This document shows, in pieces, positions 1-13,195 of a stretch of DNA of 64,000 nt. How positions within the stretch are numbered: position 1 is the first letter of the stretch; the number at the start of each line of letters is the position of its first letter. This DNA comes from Sipunculus nudus. Lineage: Eukaryota; Annelida; Sipuncula; Golfingiida; Sipunculidae. The translations under genes and the position numbers were made by a program. The stretch covers positions 62,498,659-62,562,658 of the forward strand of contig CM049313.1 in NCBI GenBank assembly GCA_026874595.1. Reading direction: 5' to 3'. The notes below the pieces were generated by a model that saw nothing but the letters and a program-made list of their open reading frames with translations, was not told the DNA's origin and searched no databases.

Positions 1-796
1 GCATTCCCCTTAAAAGTTGTAGTGCATTGAAATTTGTATAAAAACAATATATAGGTCAGCTGACTGTAAGTAATCTGAGATACAGTGATCACCCTTTGTT
101 CGTCGTTTCTCCGGCCGTCCGTTAACAGGGCACAAGTAATAACCGTTAGACCTTCTAACTGTACATCCAGGGAGGTCCTATAGGTAAATCTCCCTGGAAA
201 CCTGATGTAAGGTCGTGATGACCTATATCTGCACCTACGGGCCGAAAACCATGAATTTGAGCACCAAGACAGTCAGGCGGGGCATAAATTGTATAAATTA
301 GGCATAGATTCCTCAACGTATCTTTCAAGGAGGTCTTCGGCAAATGTCCGTGGAAACATGAAATTAGGTCACTGTGACCCCTATTCTGCGAGCTATAGGA
401 AAAAAATGTATTTTGAGCACTCTAAATATAAGATGGGCACAAATCGTTTCTGTTAGGCATAGAATCTTCTTACGCAACATCCCTGTAGGTTCCGGAAAAA
501 AAATATTTCATAGGCAACTATTAGACTATATTTTGTGAGTTTTGGGCCAAAAATATGAATCTGAGCACCCAGACAGACAGGGTACATATTGTATCCATTT
601 TGCTTGGAACCTTCTATTGTAAAATCCATTAAAGTCCTTGATTAGTCTCCTTTGCATCTTGATATAAGGTCGCTTAATTTTTGTCATGCACAGGTGCGTA
701 GCAAGCATAAATAGAAGGGGGGAGGGGGGTGCCGGGTGGGGTAGGGGGTCGTGCTCGGGCCGGGCTTGGGGATACAGCATATCAACTGGCAAAGGA

Positions 797-859
<63 letters not shown>

Positions 860-3800
860 CCCCCCAGAATAGTAAAATATTTCATACAAAAACTTCAATA
901 TCTCATTAACTACATCCCTGATGGTCATGATTTTTGGAACACATATTGATCATGGGATGTTCCATCAATTCCTGCAGACTGGTGGCGCCGCCTGTATTTT
1001 TAGATTTTTTTACGAATAGTTTTCTCTATTTTTGAGACCTTTAAAAATATGAACATCTGTTAACAGGGCACAAATCGTACAGACTGGACCTAGACTCTTC
1101 ATTCTTGACACAGTGAGAGACCTATGAAAAGCCTCCATGGAAACCTGAAATTAGGTCTCTGTTGTCCATATCTTTTGTGCTATGGGGCCCCAAAATACCC
1201 CCGAAAATAGACAAAAATTTCATACAAAAACTTCAATATCTCATTAACTACATCACTGATGGTCATGATTTTTGCCATACATATTGATCATGGAGTGTTC
1301 CATCAGTTTCTGCAGACTGGTGGCACCACCTGTATCTTCAATTCTTTACGAATTGTTTTCAATATTTTTGAGACCTTTAAAAATGTGAACATCTGTTAAC
1401 AGGGCCCAAATCGTGAAGACTGGACCTTTAATCTTCATTCTTGACACATTAAGAAACCTATGAAATGTCTCCATGGAAACCTGAAACTAGGTCTCTGTTA
1501 CCCATATCCTTCGAGCTATGGGGCTCCCAATTACCCCCCCCCCCCAGAATAATGAAAAATTTGATACAAACAAACTGTAACATCTCAATAACTACAACAC
1601 TGATGGTCTTGATTTGCGGCATACATATTGATCATGAGATGTTGCATCAGTTTCTGCAGACTGGTGGCGCCACCTGTATTTTTCGATTCTTTATGAATTG
1701 TTTTCTCTGTTTTTGAGGTCTTTAAAAATGTGAACATCTGTTAACAGGGCACAAATCGTAAAGCCTGGACCTAGAATCTTCATTCTTGACACATTGAGAG
1801 ACCTATGATAAGTCTCCATGGAAACCTGAAATAAGGTCTCTATTTCCCATATCCTTTGAGCTGTGGGGCTCCCAATTACCCCCACTGTCTCCATGGAAAC
1901 CTGAAATTAGGTCTCTGTTACCCATATCCTTTGTGCTATGGCACTCCAAAGTACAGCTCAGAATAATGGAAAATTTGATACAAAACTGAAGTATCTGAAC
2001 AACTAATGCAGAGATCACCATAATTGTTTGCATGGATATTGTTCATGGAGTGTTTCATCAGTTTCTGCAGACTGGTGGCACCACCTCTATTTGTTCAGCA
2101 TTTTTTACGTATTTTTTTCTCTATTTTTGGGTCCTTTTAAAGATATGAACATCTGTTAACAGGGCCCAAATCATAACAACTTGACCTAGAATCTTCATTC
2201 TTGACACACAGGGAGACCTATGAAAAGTCTCTATGGAAACCTGAAATTAGGTCTCTGTTACCCATATCCTTTAAGCTGTATGGCTCCAAATACCCCCCAT
2301 AATAATGAAAAATTTGATACAAAAACTGCAGTATCTCAATAACTACAACACTGATGGTCATGATTTTTGGCATACATATTGATCACTAGGTGTTCCATCA
2401 GTTTCTGCAGACTGGGTGTGCCACCTCTATTTTTTTTTAAATTTTAACGAATTTTTTTCTCTATTTTTGAGACCTTTAAAGAATAGGTTATCTGTCAACA
2501 GGGTACAAATCATAACAACTGGACCTAGAATCTTCATTATTGTCACGCAAGGAGGCCCATGAAAAGTGTCTGTGGAAACCTGAAATTAGGTCTCTGTTTC
2601 CCATATCCTTCAAGCTATAGGTCTCCGAAGTATCCCTCAGAATAATGGACAATTTGATACATAAGCTGAAGTATCTAAACAACTAATGCAGAGATCACCA
2701 TGATTCTTTGCATGCATATTGATTATGATGTGTTTCATCAGTTTCTGGAGACTGGTGGTGCCAACTATATTTTATTCAATTTTTCGAATTTTTTCCTCTA
2801 TTTTTTTACCTTTAAGGATGCTGCCATCTGTTAACGTGGCACAAATTGTAACAACTGGACCTGGAATCTTCATTCTTGTCATGCAAGGAGGCCCATGAAA
2901 AGTGTCTGTGGAAACCTGAAATTAGGTCTCTGTTACCCGTATCCTTTAAGCTATAGGACTCCGAAGTATCCCTCAGAATAATGGAAAATTTGATACAAAT
3001 GCTGAGGTATCTGAACAACTAATGCAGAGATCACCATGATTCATTGCATGCATATTGGCCATTAAGTCTTTTTATTAGTTTCTGCAGACTGGTTGAGCCA
3101 CCTGTATTTTTTACGTATTTTTTTCTCTATTTTTGGGTCCTTTTAAAGATATGAACATCTGTTAACAGGGCCCAAATCATAACAACTTGACCTAGAATCT
3201 TCATTCTTGACACACAGGGAGACCTATGAAAAGTCTCTATGGAAACCTGAAATTAGGCCTCTGTTACCCATATCCTTTAAGCTGTATGGCTCCAAATACC
3301 CCCCATTATAATGAAAAATTTGATACAAAAACTGCAGTATCTCAATAACTACAACACTGATGGTCATGATTTTTGGCATACATATTGATCACTAGGTGTT
3401 CCATCAGTTTCTGCAGACTGGGTGTGCCACCTCTATTTTTTTTTAAATTTTAACGAATTTTTTTCTCTATTTTTGAGACCTTTAAAGAATAGGTTATCTG
3501 TCAACAGGGTACAAATCATAACAACTGGACCTAGAATCTTCATTATTGTCACGCAAGGAGGCCCATGAAAAGTGTCTGTGGAAACCTGAAATTAGGTCTC
3601 TGTTTCCCATATCCTTCAAGCTATAGGTCTCCGAAGTATCCCTCAGAATAATGGACAATTTGATACATAAGCTGAAGTATCTAAACAACTAATGCAGAGA
3701 TCACCATGATTCTTTGCATGCATATTGATTATGATGTGTTTCATCAGTTTCTGGAGACTGGTGGTGCCAACTATATTTTATTCAATTTTTCGAATTTTTT

Positions 3801-4610
3801 CCTCTATTTTTTTACCTTTAAGGATGCTGCCATCTGTTAACGTGGCACAAATTGTAACAACTGGACCTGGAATCTTCATTCTTGTCATGCAAGGAGGCCC
3901 ATGAAAAGTGTCTGTGGAAACCTGAAATTAGGTCTCTGTTACCCGTATCCTTTAAGCTATAGGACTCCGAAGTATCCCTCAGAATAATGGAAAATTTGAT
4001 ACAAATGCTGAGGTATCTGAACAACTAATGCAGAGATCACCATGATTCATTGCATGCATATTGGCCATTAAGTCTTTTTATTAGTTTCTGCAGACTGGTT
4101 GAGCCACCTGTATTTTTTACGTATTTTTTTCTCTATTTTTGGGTCCTTTTAAAGATATGAACATCTGTTAACAGGGCCCAAATCATAACAACTTGACCTA
4201 GAATCTTCATTCTTGACACACAGGGAGACCTATGAAAAGTCTCTATGGAAACCTGAAATTAGGCCTCTGTTACCCATATCCTTTAAGCTGTATGGCTCCA
4301 AATACCCCCCATAATAATGAAAAATTTGATACAAAAACTGCAGTATCTCAATAACTACAACACTGATGGTCATGATTTTTGGCATACATATTGATCACTA
4401 GGTGTTCCATCAGTTTCTGCAGACTGGGTGTGCCACCTCTATTTTTTTTAAATTTTAACGAATTTTTTTCTCTATTTTTGAGACCTTTAAAGAATAGGTT
4501 ATCTGTCAACAGGGTACAAATCATAACAACTGGCCATTAAGTCTTTTTATTAGTTTCTGCAGACTGGTTGAGCCACCTGTAATTTTTACGTATTTTTTTC
4601 TCTATTTTTG
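1..4610. repeat. Tandem satellite array, ~335-bp monomers with a 1006-bp higher-order repeat
   Basis: The motif GTTAACAGGG (or a close variant) recurs at about 121, 1059, 1394, 1740, 2155, 2493, 2830, 3161, 3499, 3836 and 4167. Each monomer carries the same order of words: a GTTAACAGGG start, CTTCATTCTTGACAC, CCTGAAATTAGGTCTC, then GTTTCTGCAGACTGG. Monomers left of 2155 are diverged and irregularly spaced. From 2155 a three-monomer unit (338+337+331 bp) repeats as a 1006-bp block at 2155-3160 and 3161-4166 with only a few differences, followed by a truncated third block ending near 4510-4610. Short reading frames recur at 2488/3494 and 2812/3818 only because the DNA repeats, and no protein is inferred. 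If gene A continues leftwards, the array lies in its first intron. Confidence 0.9.
800..859. repeat. (AT)n microsatellite
   Basis: Nearly pure AT dinucleotide run inside the diverged left part of the satellite array. Confidence 0.95.
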
Positions 4611-6177
4611 AGATATATAAATACAGACACAATCTTGGCCTGTTGGTTAATCTGTTTGATGCTTCAGTTGAATGGGTAAATACTACCATTCAGATGATAA
4701 AATTTCCCTTTTGCGAATCTCTTCCCATTCAGCTGAGCGTCATGACCCATGGGTCACTTGTTTTTAATTGTGGCCATTCATGTTTAAAAATTACCAACTA
4801 ACTCACAAAATGAAAACATATGATGTCCGTTTAACTTACATATCTTTGTTCGAAAGAAGGATATTTTAGTTAGTTTGGAAAGTTTAAAAAATGTTAAATT
4901 AGGAACCTCATTAACAAATTGACTGTTAAACTTGCATAAAACTGAAATATTGCACATTTTTGTCACCTTTCTTGCTCATCTTGTGTAATCATATTCTCCA
5001 TTAACATGTGGAGCAAATGATAAAAGAATCCATACATTAATCATGAAGAACATAAGAATCTATACTATAACTTGACCTTGGAAAGTGCAATTTACATTTT
5101 CTTTGAACGATGACCAGGGAATAGGTATATAGAATGAACTTCGTATCTGTTAAGTCAGAGAAATTAAGTCAGAGTTAAAACTTTCTCTTTCATATTTATG
5201 AATCTTAATATAATTCTTAATTATTTTTCAAATCTTTAAGTTATGATCACTACAAAGTTATTGGTGGGGCATGTACAGAAGATAGATTTATCTAAAAAGA
5301 AGAAGCATATCAAGTAAGCAATGCATGGATTAATTATTGAAAATTAAATTTTTGTATTAACTCTTAAAGGAAAAAAAATATTATGCAGTAATCTGTTAGT
5401 GGCATTTTAATGAGTGGCTTGGGCAAATTCAGATTCAGTTCAGATTTCGAATTGTATAACAGAAACATATGTGAAAATTACATATACTATTTTTATTTTT
5501 TGAACCTATGGTAAATTTTAGTGCAGCGACTACTGAGACTCAGATGAGTCTGGTTAACAAGGTGTTTACAATCATGTTTTTGATGGACACAGACAAGCCA
5601 ACCAGGTCCTTAATGAAAACTGTCTAGCATAAGCAAGTTTGTTTATAACATTATACAGTTCGTCTTTTAATCAAAGGTTTAAGCTTTGTTAAGCCAAATT
5701 GCCTTGCCAATAGAAAGTAGCAAAATAATCCTAGGAGTTGTTGTACGAACTTTTATAGCATGACGCGATATTGTCGACCGCCAGAATATGCCTGTAGCTT
5801 AAAAGTAAGTTAACCCTGTCTCCCTTAACCAGTAACTGTTTTACAGGGCCTGATCAAGATCGCGTTGTTTACAGGAAATCCTTTAATAATTGATTTATAT
5901 CTATTTTATATTAACATATAATTGCGTGATAAAGATGTGAACGACGTTTCGTGAATAAATACTTACAAACTAGTAAAAGCGGTACAACACATCATCTGCT
6001 CATACATAGTTATGAAAGTAGTTTATTTTTGTGTGTAAGTAAAAGTGGTGTCTAGTAAATCATTTGGGTTCTAGTATTTATTTTTCATGCTTGACCCTAC
6101 TGTCCGGTAGAAAACAAATATGCCAATTTCGAGCCCTGTTCCAGTACATGTGTTCTCTAATGGTAATTAATTCTTAC
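4611..6177. other. AT-rich sequence, no gene seen
   Basis: Unique-looking AT-rich sequence between the satellite array and gene A exon 1. I compared it with the exons of genes B and C and found no counterpart of exons 2 to 11. If gene A is intact, this is part of a first intron longer than 6.1 kb. Confidence 0.5.
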
Positions 6178-6304
6178 CTTCAAAGACGATTGCAAATCCT
6201 TGCCACATAGACGGGATGGCGTAAAGGGTGCAAAGGGCTACATAAGTGGTCATTTGCCAGAGGCCATTTCCTCCGAGGAATATGAGTGCCTCCTCTGCGC
6301 CCAT
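6178..6304 (-). CDS. SLC22-type transporter A, first coding exon only (partial gene)
   Basis: The minus-strand exon starts at the ATG of MGAEEALIFLGG (6304-6302) and ends in phase 1 at GAAG, followed by the donor GTAAGAATT. It encodes 42 residues plus one base, the same length, phase and motif order as exon 1 of genes B and C (MGAEEA, LGG, GLWQ, WQ-FAIVF). In SLC22 proteins this segment is the cytosolic N-terminus plus transmembrane helix 1. The frame stays open upstream to an ATG at 6457, but the MGAEEA start is preferred: it is conserved in the paralogs and a TATA-like box at 6462-6469 would place transcription start below 6457. No exon 2 (the cysteine-containing loop) is present between 1 and 6177. 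Either intron 1 is very long and the gene continues off the left edge, or this is an orphan exon from an incomplete duplication. Confidence 0.75.
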
Positions 6305-6461
6305 TTTGACCGAATACTGTCGTAATCTCGACGACAAACGTTTGGAATGATTAGGCCTACCACCGTCGTTCTCTGTGCAAATACACAGACTGGATTCAGT
6401 ATTGCTTTGTAAGGAATGCTGCTTATCAGACCATGCAGTTATATGCATGTATGTCAATGCT

Positions 6462-6469
6462 TATATATA
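6462..6469 (-). promoter_or_regulatory. TATA-like box upstream of gene A
   Basis: The minus strand reads CTATATATAAGC about 160 bp upstream of the gene A ATG. Gene B has a TATA-like box at a similar distance. Position is the only support. Confidence 0.35.
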
Positions 6470-7280
6470 GCAGGCCAGCACCTACTCAAGGGACCATCTG
6501 TTATAGGTCTTAATGTAGTCTCCTTAATCACGTGTTGAAGTATTATAGTTAAAATGAAAGGTTGAGCGCCAGAGCATACATACAATAATAAAAGGTTATT
6601 AACAACTTATATCTGAGGACAAGTGCTTTTTAAAGGCCGGACAGGGGAATAGAATTAGGTCTGCTTCCGGACCTTAAGGTACCTGGACTCGAACAAGTTG
6701 TTTAATATTTTTCATAATTTTTCCTATAAAATATGAATAACTATGTGACAACCTTCCAAAGTGAATACATTTTCAAGTTATGAAAAGTGTCTTTCTTGTG
6801 CATAGTTTTAATATCGGCAAAATAAACATGCATTAACACAGCTTCTTTAAAAGCATGTCCATAAACTCGGCTGCGTGTAAAATGTGGTTCAAGCATTCAC
6901 AAACTGTGTCGTTCCAGTCTAGGCCATCTCCGACCATTTGTGACTGGCTCAAGTGCCTGCATGTTGTCTTGTCACGTGGCCTTTGAAAGCTTCTCTTTTT
7001 GTTTTTCCAGTTTAATCTTTGTTATTCTCACGATCTTCATATAGTCATTTACCAATAACTTTGAAAAAAAAATAGTATGTCAATAAGCGTTATGTTAGCC
7101 GGCTCACCCGGCACGCAAGAAATCTTGTACTCTGACCTTACATGTAACAAGGGCTCAGAAATAATTGGTCACAGGTCAAAACCTCACACTTAAAAATGCA
7201 CTTCAGCGCTATTTATGCGTCTGAAGTACAAAAGGAGTCTTTTTCATCTGTGTCAAATGAACCACCATAAATCATGAAAT

Positions 7281-7379
7281 GAATATTCATCATAGGTATA
7301 CATATATTATTGGTGATAGTTTTTATATATGAATATTCATCATAGTTATACATATATTATTGGTGATAGTTTTTATATA
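7281..7379. repeat. Two-copy 50-bp direct repeat
   Basis: A 50-bp unit beginning GAATATTCATCATAG is present twice in tandem (7281-7330 and 7331-7379) with one or two differences. Confidence 0.85.
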
Positions 7380-7496
7380 GCTTGCCTCTGGGACAACGTT
7401 GGAGCCAGTTACCAGATTATGAAAGAATATTTAATCTTTCCTACAGTTTAAAAGATAAGTTTAATAGGTTTCCTACAGTTATAATGATAACTAGGA

Positions 7497-7805
7497 ATCT
7501 GCATTCTAAGGAATGCAAGGCTCCGCCATGTTGGGGGTAGGGACTCCCTTTTGTGGGTGCTCCCAGCTCCGTGTTTGCATTCACTTATTCGGTCCATATT
7601 TCTAGGTGAATTCGTGCATAGTTGGCTCTACATTTGTAAATATTCCTTGATGACCTTCCTGAATCCGGATCATTTTCAGGATCCACACGACAATCTGATC
7701 GTTTATTCATTGGCCCATTCCCAAAATGCTTTGAAAGTTTCCTGAGATTCCGTTTATGATTCGTGAGAGTTATGTTGTGAACAAACATACAAACACACAC
7801 ACACA
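7497..7805 (+). mobile_element. ~300-bp interspersed repeat, family R1, copy 1
   Basis: Begins near the imperfect palindrome TGCATTCTAAGGAATGCA, continues through CTCCGCCA, GGTAGGGACT and GTGTTTGCATTCACTTATTC, and ends at GTTATGTTGTGAACA beside a short CA-rich tract. Related copies occur at 25525-25845 (reverse), 57445-57715 (forward) and 63690-63990 (reverse). No coding capacity was seen. The palindromic end and adjoining microsatellite suggest a small non-autonomous DNA element, class uncertain. Reading frames on both strands here are not taken as genes. Confidence 0.6.
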
Positions 7806-7859
7806 TACGACTGTACAATTGAATAAAGATTTTATTCCAGTACACTTGATTTAACGTCC

Positions 7860-8359
7860 GTTTCAGCGGTCGTGTGTTTTTTTTAAATTGATAGGCTTTC
7901 TGCAGATACTAAAGACTTTGCAAGGTATTTACAAGATGCGATTTGGTTTGCGAATTTATATACATATACTTTATATACTAAAGTCATGAATTGAACGGAT
8001 ACACACAGGTGGCAAGGGAATGAGCTGGGGTCTATTGATATTAATAAATACGGGGGGGGGGGGTGGTAATTCGCTTGGGTGAGGTCCTAGAAGCTGCAAC
8101 TATAAATATTTAAAATATCCGTCTCATAGCTGCTACCATATATCCCGTCTCAATAGCTGTTACTATATATTCCGTCTATATATATTTCGTTCAGCAAAAG
8201 GTGTTCATAGAAATTCTGTTAAACATTTGTATTTGAACCAAACACGCCCATTTGATTGCAGCCCTAGGAGTACGTTGTTGATTTCATTATCTGCCACAGA
8301 CGTATTTATTTCACTGAGGCATCCGGGCATCGACATATTTCTCCTTCTTTCTCTCTCTT

Positions 8360-8403
<44 letters not shown>

Positions 8404-9630
8404 GCCTTTGTATTAAAAATAAAATCTTTATTGCAGAGTCAATTGTTAAATGTTAATACTTGTCATTTTCAGGGATGTGCATATCAAAATGTGACCAATG
8501 TTAGTCCCACAAAAAGGGCGCCCATTTTTTACGTTTTTTAGTCAATTTTTTTGAACAATTATATATGTCAAGAAATCAGCCCGGTTCTCCAGGCAATTAT
8601 TTATATAGGAACCACCACCATACCTTGCACAGAATGTGAGTAAAAAAATTAATTCAATATGTTTGTCTCTTTTGTACCGGTATATTTACTGAAGAGACAG
8701 GTCAACGGCACTTTTTGGCAGAAGCTGATTGGACGATTGGTAGGCCCCTACCACAAATATGATAAAATACATCGCCAGCTAAGATTTAGACGCCATCCTG
8801 CGCTGGAACGTTTAGAAGAGCATACATTTAGTAAGTTTGAATAAACATTTTTCATTATCTATCGACGAAGCTCACATACAATTTTACCATGGTAACACAC
8901 TTGACAGAAATACCAGCATTCCTTAATTATTGCCGTTTGCAGTGGTAGATACAGAAATTCGTGAACGGGGGGGGGGGGGGGGGGGGTTTATACTAGATTA
9001 GCGGTTAATGGTATTAAGAAAATAAGTTCTTAAACTGTGCATGTTTTTATTGTTTCTAGGCCTTTATATATGTCCCTACATAGTATATTAGATATGCAAT
9101 ATCATATATATATCTACTATTATAATTATTACGTAATATATTTTAGCCTTTGAAAAATTGGCTGCTGTAATGACGAACAGACCACCTCTCTTGGTACAGT
9201 AATATTTGGGTGTTATCATAATTAATGGAGAAAATGACAGAGCTATTCATAATTATGCTCAATTTATAAACTACAAAAAAATAAACTGTGGGTAACTTAA
9301 TAATATTATTGGTAGGGAATAAAAGGGATATATGAAAAAATTACGAATAAAGAATAATTGAGAAAATAAATATATAAAATGAGAGATGTTACTGCTCAAC
9401 CGGGGGGGGGGGGGGGCGGCGCGCCGCGGGTGCCCCCTCTGGATCCGCCACTGGTTTGGTGGGTCTGACAAGCACAAGCTATATTGGTGTAAATAGATCC
9501 TTACCGTGATTTAAATTTATGAAAATACTATAGTGACATCAGGGTCCGACCAATGTCTGGTATAAACAAACAGTCATCACTGCTGAGGGCCCAATCGCAC
9601 TAGATGAAGACCTTACGGCGACCACACTCT
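7860..9630. other. Non-coding sequence with simple repeats and poly-G runs
   Basis: No gene recognised. It holds a (CT)n microsatellite at about 8349-8401, poly-G runs at about 8052-8063 (12 G), 8967-8986 (20 G) and 9402-9416 (15 G), and scattered AT-rich sequence. The words after the 9402 run (a GGATCCGCCACTGG segment) resemble a low-copy repeat also hinted at near 35096 and 54940. Confidence 0.5.
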
Positions 9631-9639
9631 AAAAACTGA

Positions 9640-10330
9640 GGACATGTTTCACGTTTCTATTTAAAACACCATTCTGTCCCATTTTTCGAAACATGTTTCC
9701 AGCATGTTTCATGACTCACTGATGTTTCAACTGCGAAAACATGTTTTTAATCCTCTTGAAACATGTTTATATATATAACATGTTTCACACACACAGAAAA
9801 ATTCATGGACAGTAAGATAAAACATGTCTCTGTGTTACATGTTTTTATATGAAATATGTCGCATATAAGACATGTCTTAAGACATGTCTCATTTTTCATA
9901 AAACATGTAACTATTTAAAACGTTTGTTTAGCCTAAAACATGTAGTTGTCCTATTTTTCGAAACATGTTTTCTCCTAAGAAACATGTTTTATACTTAGAG
10001 TCAAACATGTCTCAGTGTTACATGTCTTTATATGAAATATGTCACATTAAAGACATGTTTTAAGACATTTTTCACTTTCAAAAAAACATTTAACTATTCA
10101 AAACGTCTGTTCAGCCTAAAACGTGTATTTGTCCCATTTTTCGAAACGTGTTTTCCAAAGAAACATGTTTTTAACTTAGAGTAAAACATGTCACTGTGTT
10201 TCATGTTTTTATATGAAATATGTTTCAAAAGAAAGTATCGTTTTCCTAGAAAAAAATAACATTTTGCCCATCGAAGGCATATTTGCATTTTAATCATGTC
10301 TCAAAAATGTCTACAAAATAAAACATGTTT
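9640..10330. repeat. ACATGT-palindrome cluster, degenerate tandem repeat with p53-like half-sites
   Basis: A diverged tandem repeat: the phrase GTCC-ATTTTTCGAAAC starts units at about 9676, 9948 and 10131, giving a ~183-bp spacing between the last two. The block is packed with ACATGT. By eye, 13 decamers fit RRRCATGYYY exactly: starts at 9640, 9689, 9737, 9759, 9820, 9868, 9880, 9961, 9980, 10003, 10051, 10161 and 10321. At 9868-9877 and 9880-9889 two AGACATGTCT decamers are 2 bp apart, the arrangement of a full p53-family response element. No open frame of note crosses the block. Function is not shown by sequence alone. Confidence 0.75.
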
Positions 10331-13195
10331 TGAAAAATATTTAAAGTCGCAGAAAATGTTCTTTGTTGTTTGTCTTTGTCGTTTTATGTCCACTGCAACC
10401 ATCATGAAAACCTGACGAGGTGCTTCTGATGAAACAACTCATAAATTTACTGGAAAGATAACATTTATTCCTTAGACAATGCTTTCTAATTTGGAGGATG
10501 CACTGAACAGGAAACGTTTCCAGTATGGGTTATCAGTTATAGGTTATTATATCAAGCTACCAGGAACCTTCATTTATTGATTGTCTCCTTAAATTTCCCA
10601 GATCAATCATTACAGCCAGGTGCTGAAGACGAAATCTTATCTATCATAATAATAGAAACATATATCAAAACAGAATTACTTATTGTGGGTATAAAAACAT
10701 ATTAAAGTGATTTAATATCCCATGTATAAGTATAAGACTCATAACTGGTCCCATATCATTATAAAAGGCAGGAACTCTTATCTCAAAAGATGAAAAAAAG
10801 AATATTTTATATATCAGTATATTTAAAATGGGCAATGCTGTTGGGCTGATAGTCTGATGGCAGTTCATGGCTTCTACAAAATTTTCGTTGGTTTAAAAAT
10901 GCTTGGCATAAAAAGTGGAATACATAATGCAGACCTATATCAGAAATGGCCATGTATATTATATTTGAAATACACAGTTTTCTGTAAGTGTTCTTTTACA
11001 ATAGATGCAGTCATGCACATTAACAGCAATAAGATAAAGTTCATTTAGTATCTACTTAAAAATCTGTTGTCTGCATGTATTCATTTATCATATCAATACT
11101 GAATGTACCAGTACTAATACAATTTTGTCTTCCCCATAGCTGTATACACAAATATTATTAACTATGGATTACAAAAATAATTAAACCTAGCAAACCTAAT
11201 CTGATCTGCTGCACAATGAATAACAAGGAACTTTTTGGTCATGGCGCTCAGCTGGAATTGGTAACGAGAAAATTTGTATAAAATTCTAGTAAATGGAAAT
11301 GAGGCAATATTTTTATTTTTTTTATTAATATTTTAAAAATGTTCAGCATATAAATATACACATAATATGCTCTACCGAGTTGTATTACTTACACATTTGG
11401 CGTGTTTGGTGTGGACTTTACAATTTTATGGACAACCTGAAAGATGCTGGAGCCTCTCATGATTACACATTTGTATAATTAAAGATTTCATATTCTGACT
11501 GTAACATGCATGTAATAAATACCCACTTGGACTGTGTGAAACCCTTTTAAATATACAATAAGGAAGAAAGTGGAGGTGAGCTACAGTATAATAAAACACA
11601 TTTAATTTAATAATTGCAATAAGGAAAAAATTGGTGATGATAGAATCCATTTGATTAAGAAAAATCTTAATTATTATTTCTAAAAACTGGTTAAACATAC
11701 TGCCAGTTTAGCTAAAAATGAAATTATATGAACGTTTACTCAATATACCTGACTGCAAGCACCAGTGTTATGCTCAATAATGCCTTGCCAGCTTAAGAGA
11801 TTTGAATGAAATGCTATAATGTATACACCAATTTGCAAGTTTTATTTCAATATTTAATTTCAGAAATTTAATTTAATTTAAAAAATCAACTAAGTTAACA
11901 ATTCAAGAGAAAACAGATTCAAAACATTTAAAAAATTTCTAAAAGTAGCTGCTCTCATAGCTTTAATATATAATAAATAAGTTTAAACCTATTACAATTT
12001 ACAACTGAAAATTTAAAATACAGCTTGCATTTAATTCTAAACACTTAAAAGCCAAAGAGTCTTAGTCAGCGAGCTAAAACTCTAAAAGTTGAATATTTAT
12101 TTGATAAAAACCTCTTAAAAAGTTGCTCTTGAATTTTCTAATAGCTATAAGAATATTTAAGTGTATCAAATTTTTCTTAAAATTAAATATCTTTCTTCCT
12201 CCAAAAGAAAACTTGAAACATGCATTATATTTTACGAGTGTTAATTTTTTTATCTGAAGTATATTCCTTTTAGATATTTTTTTTTATGTTGGACAGTTTT
12301 CTATAATCTAACCAAACACATCCTGAAGCAGAAAACAACTTAGGTTTATTAGCATGAAAAAACTGTAAATTAAATGTCCCAATACTATAAATTTTTGCAT
12401 GCACTGTGTGTAACAACTGCAAGTATCGCAATTATATAAAACTGACTGTATAATATTTATATGTTTTAGAAGGTAGCAACACTGATCTCAGATCATGAAT
12501 GAGCATTTACATAATTCAGACATGCCAATGTATTTACTTTCAGTGTTTCTGGCTTCAGTCTGACTATACAGCCAATTTTTTACAGCCAGAAAGGGTAAAA
12601 GAAAATACAGAAAAGGCTGGCATCAACAAAGTCTCCCATGACTGAAGATTTCTCAGCAATTCAGCATAGTTGAGAGGCACATCAGCTGCTATTCTGATCA
12701 GTGTATCAAAATAATCTATTAGAGCAATACTGAAAGCACCCTAATTAAACATCTAATATTTTCATAATACCGAATCCTTGGTTTGTATCACTTTAATATA
12801 AATTTGAAATTAGAAACTAAAACAAGGCCTCCATCTGTAAATACTTGAAGCTTTACAAGGTTACATTTATGCAATCAATCATGACAATTCAATACTACAA
12901 ATTACACATTTGCCAAATATAGCCTGTACCATCACATTTGGAACTTTAACATAAATACAAGTTTGGTGCAAATGAAGCCTCATACAAATGATGAAATACA
13001 TGATAAATCAGTCAGATTGTACAAGAATAAGTAACTGCTGTATATTCACAGTGATTCATCAAACATTTCTAAGAGTTGGAAAAATCAAATTATCATAAAA
13101 AGAGTGAAACATTTTATATATGTGAATAGTAAAATTCATAAAAGATTTCTTAGAAAATATGTAGAATACTAAGGATGTAATAAAAGAATCAAATA
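10331..13195. other. Long AT-rich stretch, no gene recognised
   Basis: Strongly AT-rich, with no convincing exon, tRNA or transposon detected on either strand. Its position directly downstream (minus-strand sense) of the possible terminal exon at 13361-13196 would fit a long 3' untranslated region, but nothing confirms this. Confidence 0.35.

Noticed and set aside
2488-4024. Repeated 64- and 68-codon minus-strand proteins
   Set aside because: They are identical because the 1006-bp satellite unit is duplicated; no family resemblance and no conserved start context.
1-4610. CRISPR-like array
   Set aside because: The units are ~335 bp with no unique spacers, and the sequence is clearly eukaryotic.
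6305-6457. N-terminal extension of gene A to the ATG at 6457
   Set aside because: Paralogs B and C start at MGAEEA, the extension has no similarity to them, and a TATA-like box lies just upstream of 6457.
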